DNA of 64,000 nucleotides. Source: DDH964 sp963763205 (lineage in GTDB: Bacteria; Desulfobacterota; Desulfuromonadia; Desulfuromonadales; DDH964). The position numbers and the translations under genes are program-made. Location: contig CAVXNQ010000018.1 in NCBI GenBank assembly GCA_963763205.1, positions 1 through 64,000 of the forward strand, read 5' to 3'. Positions 52,076 to 60,065 of this stretch are shown here, piece after piece (within the stretch, counting starts at the first letter, position 1; each line of letters begins with the position of its first letter). Below the pieces are notes generated by a model, which was not told the origin of the DNA, searched no databases, and saw only the letters and a list, made by a program, of their open reading frames with translations.

Positions 52076-52945
52076 GGGTTCCAGCAGGGAGCGCAGTTTG
52101 GCCTCCGCGGCGCTGTCGAGCGTCCCCTTCTCCCGGGCCACCGTGGCCGTCTGCCGGCCGAGGGCCCGGTAGAGGGCGTTGAGGTCGGCGGAGAAGGGTT
52201 CCAGCGCCTGCAGGTGACGGACTACGGTGTGGGTGTCGCCGCGGGAAATCGGGCCGGTCAGCGCCGCGACCGGGCCGAGGGTGACGAGGTTGTTGAGGGT
52301 GCCGCGCAGCAGCGGCGAGAGCAGCTCGAAGGCTTCTTCCCGGCGGTAGCCGCAGCCGCCGAGGAGTTCGCAGGCGGCGTTGGTCAGCGCCACCAGGTAG
52401 TTGGAGGCGACGCAGGCAGCGGCGTGGTAGAGGGGTTTGTGCTGCCGATCGATGACGAAGGGGCGACCGCCGAGATCGGCGACCAGGGCCTCGGCCAACG
52501 GCAACAGCGCCGCCTCGCCCTCGATGGCGCAGGGGGTGCCCGGGAGGTTGCGCACCCCGACCACGGCGTCGGCGAAAGTCTGCAGGGGATGGATGGAGAG
52601 GGCGCCGAGGGCTGGGCCCTCCTCGCCGAGGAGGATGTTCGCTGGGTGCAGGCCGCTGAAATGGACCAGCACCGTTCCCTCCGTGAGCCGTCCGGAGCGG
52701 CGCAGGTGAGCCGCGGTCGCGCCGATAAGGTCGTCGGGGAGAGCGAAGAGGACGAGATCGGCGGCGCTCACCGCGCCCTGGTCGGTGGTCGCCGCCTCCC
52801 CCCGCCCGATGAAGCGCGCCGCGGCCTTGGCCCGCGCCGGATCGCGGCCGATCACCGCGACGATGTCGTGGCCGGCATCGTGGAGCAGGCGGGTGACCGC
52901 CTGGCCGATGCGTCCGGGGCCGATCAGGGCGATGCGCCGGCTCAT
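52073..52945 (-). CDS. Rossmann-fold oxidoreductase with DUF2520
   Basis: 290 aa: an N-terminal NADP-binding part (IALIGPGRIGQAVTRLL, ALPDDLIGATAAH), then the DUF2520 domain with SIHPLQTFAD, HAAACVASNYLVAL and a helical tail. Such proteins resemble short F420/ketopantoate-reductase-like enzymes; substrate unknown. Start ATG at 52945 overlaps the stop of the upstream FAH gene (ATGA). Confidence 0.85.
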   Translation of the reverse strand: MSRRIALIGPGRIGQAVTRLLHDAGHDIVAVIGRDPARAKAAARFIGRGEAATTDQGAVSAADLVLFALPDDLIGATAAHLRRSGRLTEGTVLVHFSGLHPANILLGEEGPALGALSIHPLQTFADAVVGVRNLPGTPCAIEGEAALLPLAEALVADLGGRPFVIDRQHKPLYHAAACVASNYLVALTNAACELLGGCGYRREEAFELLSPLLRGTLNNLVTLGPVAALTGPISRGDTHTVVRHLQALEPFSADLNALYRALGRQTATVAREKGTLDSAAEAKLRSLLEP

Positions 52946-53599
52946 GCGACCGTGACCTCGATGCGCCCGACGCCGGCGATCTCGCCGACCAGGCGCTGGC
53001 CGCTGGCCACCGGCCCGACCCCGGCCGGGGTGCCGGTGAGGATCACGTCCCCGGCCTCCAGGGTGAAGAGACGGGAGGCGTAGCTGATGATCTCCGGCAG
53101 TTTGCGCATCATCAGCGCGGTGGTGGCGTCCTGCTTGACAACGCCGTCGATGCTGAAGCGGATCGGCAGGGCGTGGGGGTCGGCGACCTGGGCGGCGGGG
53201 ACGAAATCGGAAAGCGGGCAGGCGGTGTCGAATCCCTTGGCCGCCTCCCAGGGAAGACCCTTGGCCTTGAGCGCCGCCTGGACGTCGCGCAGGGTCAGGT
53301 CGATGCCGACGCCGTAGCCGGCGACGCAGTCCATGGCCGTCTTCCGGGGCGACATTTTTCACGGTGCGGCCGATCAGGACGGCCAGCTCCACCTCGTGGT
53401 GGCAGTCGCGGGAGGTCGGCGGGATCACCACCTGTCCGCCGTTGCCGATGATGCTGGTCGCCGGCTTGATGAACAGGACCGGGGCGTCGGGAACGGCGTT
53501 GCCGAGCTCCCGGATGTGGTCGACGTAATTGCGCGCCAGGCAGACGACCTTGCCGACGCGGAATTCCTGGCCGGTGGCGGGGATGCGGACAGTAGCCAT
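52942..53599 (-). CDS. Fumarylacetoacetate-hydrolase-family protein (one frameshift)
   Basis: FAH-family hydrolase/isomerase of about 218 aa when repaired. Motifs are VGKVVCLARNYVDHIRELG, the metal ligands in HHEVELAVLIG, GYGVGIDLTLRDVQ, and DVILTGTPAGVGPV near the C-terminus. An extra C in the CCCC near 53347 shifts the frame after TVKNVA. Members act on oxaloacetate or acylpyruvates. ATG at 53599 behind AAGGAG. Confidence 0.88.
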
Positions 53600-53646
53600 G
53601 GGGAGCTCCTTATTTTGGGGGAAGGGGGAACGATCGGGGTCGAAAA

Positions 53647-53872
53647 GCGTCTCTCACCCGCTCCCTGCGGTCGCTTGAGAACACAGAGTTCACGGAGATC
53701 AAAGCAAAAAACCGGATGATCTAACCCAGAAAAAGCAGTATCACACAACGCCGCAACGAAAGACCAGACACCAAATCTCTTGTTTTTTGCCCTTCGTTGC
53801 GGCGTGGGCTGCGTAACGGCCGTTTTAGGTCGAATCTTTGCTCTGTGTTCTCCGTGCTCTCTGTGAGAGGCG
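53647..53872. repeat. Period-9 repeats in inverted arms around a 12-bp stem
   Basis: Left arm GAACACAGAGTTCACGGAG and right arm CTCTGTGTTCTCCGTGCTCT are partly complementary and show period 9 (CTCTGTGTT, CTCCGTGCT, CTCTGTGAG). Between them CGCCGCAACGAA (53749-53760) and TTCGTTGCGGCG (53793-53804) form a perfect stem. Confidence 0.7.
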
Positions 53873-53883
53873 TCCTCGGTTTC

Positions 53884-54494
53884 TCAGTCCGAATGACGCG
53901 CCCGCGGCAGTTCCCAGTTGCCGCGGATCGCCAGCAGCCGCACGCCGATCGTCAGCAGCGCCGCCAGCAGGGCCGCCAGCCCCGGCGGCAGGCGGTGTCT
54001 GGCGCAGCAGGACCAGCAGTACGCCGCCGGCCAGGCAGGCCGAGGCGTAGACCTCGCGGCGCAGGATCAGCGGCACCTGTCCCGGAGAGGACGTCGCGGA
54101 GCACCCCGCCGGCGGTGGCGGTCATCACCCCCATCAGTACCGTGCCGAGCCAGCCGCTGCCGAGGCCGAGGGCCTTGCCGCTGCCGATGACCACGAAGGT
54201 GCCGAGGCCGACGGCGTCGAAGTAGAGCAGGGGATGCTGCAGAAAGGCGAGCCGGCGGTGAAAGCAGAAGACGGCCAGCGCCACCGCCAGGGAGAGATAG
54301 AGATAGGTCTCGTTCTGCAGGCAGAAGGGGGGCGTGCCGAGCAGCACGTCGCGCAGGGTGCCGCCGCCGGTGGCAGTGACCAGGCCGAGGACCGCCACCC
54401 CGAACAGGTCCATGTCGCGGCGGATGCCGGCCCAGGCGCCGGACGCGGCGAAGGCGGCGGTGCCGATCAGGTCGAGGCTGTAGAGCAGGGTCAT
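53884..54494 (-). CDS. UPF0126-family membrane protein (two frameshifts)
   Basis: Inner-membrane protein of about 203 aa with two tandem three-helix UPF0126 units, related in fold to TRIC channels. It has DLIGTAAFAASGAWAGIRRD, ATGGGTLRDVLLG, DAVGLGTFVVIGSGKAL and ATAGGVLRDVLSG. Extra bases near 54080 (after LSG) and 53994 (after LLRQT) split it; repaired, it ends RGNWELPRARHSD. Proposed roles include glycine or ion transport. Start at the ATG at 54494 behind GGAGG. Confidence 0.85.
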
Positions 54495-54628
54495 GAAAGG
54501 CTCCTCCGGAGGGCGAGAATAGCCCCTCGCCGGGGAAAATGCAAGGGGGGTGGCAGGGCCGTGAAGGTGTGTTAAGATAGCCCGGCCGCGGCGCTGGCGC
54601 CCGGCCCATCCCGCAGTGCGAGGCCCGC

Positions 54629-55831
54629 ATGTTCCTCCCCATCGGCGATTCCCCCAACCCGCCCGGCCGCCCCTACGTCAACTATCTGTTGATCGGCCTC
54701 AATGTGGCGGTCTTCCTGGGCGTTTCGCTGCCGCTGATGCTGGGGCGTCCCGACCTCAATGACCCGCTGCTGCTCGACTACCTGCGGGCGGTGGGGGTGC
54801 ACGACAGCGTTTCGGCGCGGGCAGTCCTGCAGCACCTCTCGGCCTACGATCTCTTCACCTTCCGCTACGGGTTCCGGCCCGCCGCTCCGTCGCTGGTGGC
54901 GCTCTTCGCCTCCCTCTTTCTCCACGGCGGCTGGTTGCACATCATCGGCAACATGCTCTTTCTGTGGATTTTCGGCGACAACGTCGAATACCGGCTGGGG
55001 CGGCTCGGCTACCTGCTCACCTATCTCGGTACCGGCGTCGCCGCGACCCTCTTCTTCGCCCTCTTCGTCCCCCATTCCCCGATTCCGCTGATCGGCGCCT
55101 CGGGGGCGATTTCCGGGGTCCTCGGCTGCTATTTCCTCTGGTATCCGCGCAACCGCGTCAAGACCTTCGTCTTCCTCTTTCCCTTTATCATCGGCACCTA
55201 CCTGATCCCGGCCCGGCTGGTCCTCGGCTTCTTCCTGCTGATCGACAACCTGCTGCCGTTTTTGATGACCGGCGGCAGCGGCAGCGGCGTTGCCCACGGC
55301 GCCCATATCGGCGGCTTTCTTGCCGGCCTGGGGACCGCCTGGGCGGTCGACCGCCTGGCCCACCACCCGCTGCGTGCTCCCGGTCGTTTTACCGCCGGGA
55401 TGGAGCCGGCCGAAGAGGCGCCGCCGACCGCGGACCGCGCGGCGCAGATTGCCGACAGCATCGCCACGGGACGGATGGAGCAGGCCGCCGGTCTCTATCT
55501 GGACGCCCCCAACCGGGCGGCGCGCCAGGCGGTGGCGGCTGAGGACGTCCTGGCCATCGGCCACTTCCTGCTCGGCCAGCAACTCTTCGCCCAGGCCCTC
55601 GGCCTGTTCCGGCGTTTCATCGCCGAGCGGGCCGATGATCCCCATGTCGACCGAGCCTATCTCGGCGCTGGCTTGGCGATGATGCGCCAGCCGCGCGGGC
55701 TGACCAGCGCCTACCACTACTTTCTGGCCGCCGCCGATGCTGCGCGCACGCCGCAGACGGCGGAGGCTGCGCGCCGCCAGCTGCGGGTTATTGAGCGGTT
55801 GGAGGCGGGAGCGGGAGAGGGAGAGGGGTGA
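54629..55831 (+). CDS. Rhomboid-family intramembrane serine protease
   Basis: 400 aa with six or seven membrane segments. The Ser of the dyad lies in LIGASGAISGVLGCYF and the His in VAHGAHIGGFLAG. LFASLFLHGGWLHIIGNMLFL is also typical. The cytosolic tail (about 265-400) is TPR-like (EDVLAIGHFLLGQQLFAQAL). Substrate unknown. ATG at 54629. Confidence 0.92.
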   Translation: MFLPIGDSPNPPGRPYVNYLLIGLNVAVFLGVSLPLMLGRPDLNDPLLLDYLRAVGVHDSVSARAVLQHLSAYDLFTFRYGFRPAAPSLVALFASLFLHGGWLHIIGNMLFLWIFGDNVEYRLGRLGYLLTYLGTGVAATLFFALFVPHSPIPLIGASGAISGVLGCYFLWYPRNRVKTFVFLFPFIIGTYLIPARLVLGFFLLIDNLLPFLMTGGSGSGVAHGAHIGGFLAGLGTAWAVDRLAHHPLRAPGRFTAGMEPAEEAPPTADRAAQIADSIATGRMEQAAGLYLDAPNRAARQAVAAEDVLAIGHFLLGQQLFAQALGLFRRFIAERADDPHVDRAYLGAGLAMMRQPRGLTSAYHYFLAAADAARTPQTAEAARRQLRVIERLEAGAGEGEG

Positions 55832-55880
55832 GGTCGGCCTCCGGGTCCGATTAGGCGGTGATCGCTGGCTGTTGGTGAAG

Positions 55881-55964
55881 AGCAGAACCGGCGGGACTCG
55901 CCCCGCCAGGCGAGTTATTTTTCTGGCACGGCCCAGAAAAGCAACCAAAAGAGCCCGGGCGGTA
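55881..55964. repeat. GC-rich palindrome left of the IS element
   Basis: CGGCGGGACTCGCCCCGCC and GTTATTTTTCTGGC with CCCAGAAAAGCAACC form stems. The reverse complement, CGCCTGGCGGGGCGAGTCCC, nearly matches 57652-57671 right of the IS. Confidence 0.6.
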
Positions 55965-55972
55965 CGGTATAT

Positions 55973-57260
55973 AGACATAGGTAACACTTTAGTACAGGGA
56001 CATGGGTAACACATTAACCTTGAGGCATCCCTATCGCAGGAGGTGCCTGATGCCCTGGCTGGAGATGAAACCTATGGATCAAAAAGTGCTTTTCCTTGCT
56101 GACTGGCTGCGGCAAGTCGCCTGTCTATCGGAGTTGTGTGAACGCTACGGCATTAGCCGCAAGACCGGATACAAGTGGATCCGACGCTATCACCAAGGGG
56201 GTGTTGAAGCTCTGCAGGAGCGCAACCGCAAGCCGCTTCATTCGCCTGAGCAAACCCTCTATCGCATCCGCAAAGCCATCATTGAACTGCGGACCCGGGG
56301 GCGTGCGACCAGAGGGCCGAAGAAGATCCAGACGCTGCTGCAGGAGCGATTTCCCGATGCGCCAGTACCGTCTCGAACGACCATTTACAAGATCTTGCAT
56401 GCCGAAGGTCTGGTAAAAAAGCGCCGGCGCAAACAGCGCGTCGCCCCTTTTCCTCAACCCTTCAAAGCGGTGTTAGAGCCCAACGACCTGTGGTCTGCCG
56501 ATTTCAAGGGACAATTCAAGCTCCAGAATGGTCAGTGGTGCTACCCCCTTACGGTCATGGATCATCAAAGTCGCTATTTGCTGTGCTGCCATGCAATGAC
56601 GGGGACTCGCTTTGAGGAAACCCAACAGACTTTCCGGCGGATTTTTCAGCAGAACGGCCTGCCCCTGAGAATCCGTACCGACAATGGAGTTCCTTTCGCG
56701 ACGACGGCCACCGGCGGGCTTTCCCGGCTGGCCATCTAGTGGATCACTCTGGGCATCTTGCCGGAACGCATCGAGAAGGGCAAACCCCAACAGAACGGAC
56801 GCCATGAGCGAATGCATCGCACACTCAAACAGGAGGCCACGTGTCCGGCCGCGTCCTCACTGTCGTTCCAACAGCGGCTCTTTGATGAGTTTCAGCGCAG
56901 CTACAACGAGGAGCGTCCTCACGAGGCTTTGCAGCAAAAGCGCCCGGCATCCTGCTATCAGCCCTCCAATCGGCCCTATACGGACACCCCGCAGGAGCCA
57001 ACCTACCCGGACTACTTTGTCGTCCATCGGGTCCAGGGGCCTGGGCTCGTGTACTGCCGGAACAAGATGGTGTATGTCTCACATCTGCTCAAGGGTCATT
57101 CGGTTGGTTTGAACGAGATCGACACGGGGCAGTGGGAGGTATATTTCGGACCGGTCAAGCTGGGTAGCTTCGATGAGCGCTATGCCAAAGGCAACAGCGT
57201 GCCCTACTTGACCCTGAAGGTGTAACCCATGTCCCTTGACTTTTTTGTAACCTATGTCCT
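55973..57260 (+). mobile_element. IS481-like insertion sequence
   Basis: About 1.29 kb. Terminal inverted repeats of about 39 bp, each with two copies of ACATRGGTWACA: left GACATAGGTAACAC then GGGACATGGGTAACAC; right, reverse-complemented, GACATAGGTTACA then GGGACATGGGTTACAC. One transposase gene inside. No clear target duplication. Confidence 0.85.
56050..57225 (+). pseudogene. IS481-family transposase interrupted by an amber codon
   Basis: 391 codons. N-terminal helix-turn-helix (LSELCERYGISRKTGYKWIR), then the DDE core: first Asp in LWSADFKGQF, second in IRTDNGVPFAT, and Glu beyond ERIEKGKPQQNGRHERMHRT. A TAG at 56737-56739 replaces a Trp codon (SRLAI-stop-WITLGI; family usually has a W-rich WWI there) in an otherwise open frame. 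The ATG at 56050 follows AGGAGG; 56002 is possible. Probably inactive unless suppressed, or a sequencing error. Confidence 0.88.
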
Positions 57261-57725
57261 TGACTCGTACAGGCTGCCGCCGGCATGAAAGACCGTCGCG
57301 GTCAGCGGAGCTTGCGAATTACCGGCGCTGCCGCCGACGGACGGCGCGTCTTCGGGCGCTCCATCTGCAAGCGGGGGTGGTCGTTCCGGCGGTCTACGCG
57401 GGTTTTTGCAACTCCGGCGCTGCTTGGTTTCTAAGGCCCTTAACCCACCAGAGCCTCTGACCACGCAGAACTGAGATGCATAACAGCCTGCGGCCAACGA
57501 CCTGCGATCGGAGACGCGATGGGTCCACGGAGCTCCGGCGGGGTTGGATGGCGGTAACGATTCCTCGATGCTCCTCAACTTCGCGAACGCATGCCCCCCG
57601 CAGGGGAAGCCGCTTTTTGCCTCCTTTTTGTCGGCTTACAAAAAGGAGGGCGCCTGGCGGGGCGCGTCCCGCCGGTTTTGTCCCTATCCATCTACCGACG
57701 GCCAATCACGGCCCGGAGTCAGAAT
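57261..57725. other. Gene-free region after the IS element
   Basis: No open frame with protein-like composition. The right part (57611-57680) holds a perfect 12-bp hairpin (CCTCCTTTTTGT, ACAAAAAGGAGG) and a copy of the GC-rich palindrome seen left of the IS, in inverted orientation. The rest resembles decayed sequence. Confidence 0.5.
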
Positions 57726-58532
57726 ATGAACGATCTGGTCATCTCCAGTCTGCAGAATCCGCGGATCAAGGCGGCGATCAAGTTGCGTGACCGGCGCGGG
57801 CGGGAGGCGAGCGGCCTGCTGCTGATCGAGGGTTACTTCGAGCTGGACCTGGCGCGGCAATGCGGGGTCGTCCCGGAGGAGCTCTTCTTCTGCCCCGAAC
57901 TGGTGCGCCCCGGGGAACTGCCGCTGCGCGCCGCGCTGCGCGCCGCCGGAACCAAGGTTTTCGCCGTGAGCCCGGCGGTGATGACTAAGCTCGCCTACCG
58001 CGAGCACCCTGACGCCTGGCTGGCGACGGCGCCGCTGCCGCGGCGGAGCCTGGCCGAGTTGCAACTTTCCGAAAAGCCGCTCTTGATCGTCGCCGAGGGC
58101 GTGGAGAAGCCGGGCAATCTCGGCGCCATCCTGCGCTCGGCCGACGCCGCCGGGGTCGACGCCCTGATCGTCTGCGACGGCCGCACCGATCTTGCCAATC
58201 CGAATGTGGTGCGGGCCAGCAAGGGGGCGCTGTTTCGGGTACCGGTGGTCGAGGCCGGCAGCGGGGAGGTTCTGGAATGGCTGCGGCAGCGCCGTATCCA
58301 GGTGGTGGCGGCGACGCCGGCGGCGGATTGTGCCCATTGGGACGCCGATCTTTCCGGCGGGGTGGCGATCGCCGTCGGCACCGAGAAGGAGGGGCTTTCC
58401 CCGCTCTGGCTGGAGGGGGCCGACCGCGCCGTGGTCATTCCCATGCACGGGCGGGTCAACTCCCTCAACGTCGCCCAGGCCCTGACCCTGCTGGTTTACG
58501 AGGCGCTGCGCCAGCGCAGCCAGGGAGCGTAG
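57726..58532 (+). CDS. TrmH/SpoU-family RNA 2'-O-methyltransferase
   Basis: 268 aa, with an N-terminal substrate-binding part (ISSLQNPRIKAAIKLRDRRG, LLLIEGYFELDLA) and the SPOUT knot domain: EGVEKPGNLGAILRSADAAG, VRASKGALFRVPV, VGTEKEGLSP and IPMHGRVNSLNVAQALTLLV. It methylates a tRNA or rRNA nucleotide with SAM; the target is not evident. ATG at 57726. Two bases after its stop the radical SAM gene starts. Confidence 0.9.
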   Translation: MNDLVISSLQNPRIKAAIKLRDRRGREASGLLLIEGYFELDLARQCGVVPEELFFCPELVRPGELPLRAALRAAGTKVFAVSPAVMTKLAYREHPDAWLATAPLPRRSLAELQLSEKPLLIVAEGVEKPGNLGAILRSADAAGVDALIVCDGRTDLANPNVVRASKGALFRVPVVEAGSGEVLEWLRQRRIQVVAATPAADCAHWDADLSGGVAIAVGTEKEGLSPLWLEGADRAVVIPMHGRVNSLNVAQALTLLVYEALRQRSQGA

Positions 58533-58534
58533 GC

Positions 58535-59425
58535 ATGTACGGCTATTTCGACTACGAGGAGCCGCTTTTTCGCCCCCCGTCCGAGGCGCAGAGCCTGATT
58601 TTCCAGATCACCGTCGGCTGTTCGCAGAACGGCTGCACCTTCTGCGGCATGTACAAGATGAAATCCTTCCGCATCCGCAAGGTGGCCGAAATTGCCGCCG
58701 ACATCGCCGCCGTTCCGGCCCACCACCGGCCGCACATCCGCCGCATCTTTCTCGCCGACGGCGACGCCCTGGTCTATCCCCAGGCCGGCCTGCTGGAGAT
58801 CCTCGCCCTGCTGGGCGCAGCCTTCCCCAATCTTACCCGGGTCGGCGCCTACGCCTCGCCGGCGAGCCTGACGACCAAGAGCGAAGCCGAACTGGCGGCG
58901 CTGCGCGCGGCGAAGCTGCGCATCCTTTATTTCGGCCTGGAGAGCGGCGATGCCGCGACCCTCACCGCGATCCGCAAGGGCTTCACGCCGGAGCGGATGC
59001 TGGCGGAGTGCCGCAAGGCGCAGGGCGCGGGTCTCAAGCTCTCGGTCACCGCCATCCTCGGCCTCGCCGGCCGGGCGCGCAGCCGCGAACACGCCCGCGC
59101 CACCGGTGCGTGGATCAGTGCCCTCTCCCCCGAATACTTCTCGCTGTTGACCCTCTTCACCCGCCACAACGACGCCTTTTTGCGCAGCATCGAGCCGCTG
59201 ACCCACGGCGGGATCCTCGAAGAGGCCCGCGAACTGCTGCTGCATCTCACCCCGCAACGGACCATCCTGCGCTCCAACCACGTCTCCAACTTCCTTGAGT
59301 TGGCCGGCAGCTATCCCAAGGACCGGGAACGCCTGCTGGCCGAGGTCGAAGCCGCCATCGACCGCGCCCGCCGCCATCCGGACTGGTACATGCAGGTTCC
59401 CGCCTACCGCGAAGACCACTTCTGA
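58535..59425 (+). CDS. Radical SAM protein
   Basis: 296 aa. The cluster motif is GCSQNGCTFCGMYK, a Cx4Cx2C spacing found in this subfamily, followed by DGDALVYPQAGLLEIL and FGLESGDAATLTAI. It resembles YgiQ/Elp3-like oxidoreductases of unknown reaction. ATG at 58535; co-transcribed with the RNA methyltransferase. Confidence 0.88.
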   Translation: MYGYFDYEEPLFRPPSEAQSLIFQITVGCSQNGCTFCGMYKMKSFRIRKVAEIAADIAAVPAHHRPHIRRIFLADGDALVYPQAGLLEILALLGAAFPNLTRVGAYASPASLTTKSEAELAALRAAKLRILYFGLESGDAATLTAIRKGFTPERMLAECRKAQGAGLKLSVTAILGLAGRARSREHARATGAWISALSPEYFSLLTLFTRHNDAFLRSIEPLTHGGILEEARELLLHLTPQRTILRSNHVSNFLELAGSYPKDRERLLAEVEAAIDRARRHPDWYMQVPAYREDHF

Positions 59426-59485
59426 AGCTGTGAGGAATGAGGGGAATATGCCTCGCCTCTCGTCACTCACCTCAAATCCCGCGCT

Positions 59486-60001
59486 TCAGGCGTCCACATC
59501 CCGGCCGAACTGGCGGAACTCTCCGAGGTTGCTGAACTCGCCCCAGGCCAGGTATTGGTTGGGGGCGTTGACGAACTGGAAGATGTTTTCCAGGATGGTG
59601 AAGTGCTGGTGCTCCTCCTCGGCGATCCGCTGCAGCAGGGTCTTCACCACCCCGCGCTGTTCTTTGGCTGCGGCACCTTCGTAGAAGCGGAAGCTGTCGG
59701 CTTCGAGTTTCATGGCATGCCGGTAAGCCGCAAGATCCCCCTCGACCGACTCCCCCGGGCCCGGCTGGAGCAGCTTTTCGGCAAAGATGTTCTGGGCATC
59801 CGCCAGGATGGTGGAGTCCTGCATGGTGGGCGCCGGACCCTCCTCCTTCAGCGCCCGGAAGATCTCGAAGTGCTTCTGTTCGTCCGCAGCCAGCCGTTCG
59901 AAGATGGTCTTCAGCCCGGCCTGGTCGCTCTGCGCCGCCAGCTGTTCGTAATAGACCTTGCCGTCGACTTCCATCTGCATGGCGAATTCGAATACGTTCA
60001 T
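59486..60001 (-). CDS. Ferritin-like/rubrerythrin-family protein
   Basis: 171 aa of four-helix type. Di-iron ligand pattern: Glu in FAMQMEVDGKVYYEQLA, EQKH in RLAADEQKHFEIFR, and again KLEADSFRFYEGAA with EEEHQHFTILEN. No C-terminal rubredoxin domain. Likely peroxide or iron handling in an anaerobe. ATG at 60001 behind GGGAGGAG. Confidence 0.85.
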   Translation of the reverse strand: MNVFEFAMQMEVDGKVYYEQLAAQSDQAGLKTIFERLAADEQKHFEIFRALKEEGPAPTMQDSTILADAQNIFAEKLLQPGPGESVEGDLAAYRHAMKLEADSFRFYEGAAAKEQRGVVKTLLQRIAEEEHQHFTILENIFQFVNAPNQYLAWGEFSNLGEFRQFGRDVDA

Positions 60002-60065
60002 CGTCTCCTCCCTTGGGTGGTTGCCGTTACCCTATCCTACCACTTTAGAGGCCGGCCGCCGAGAG

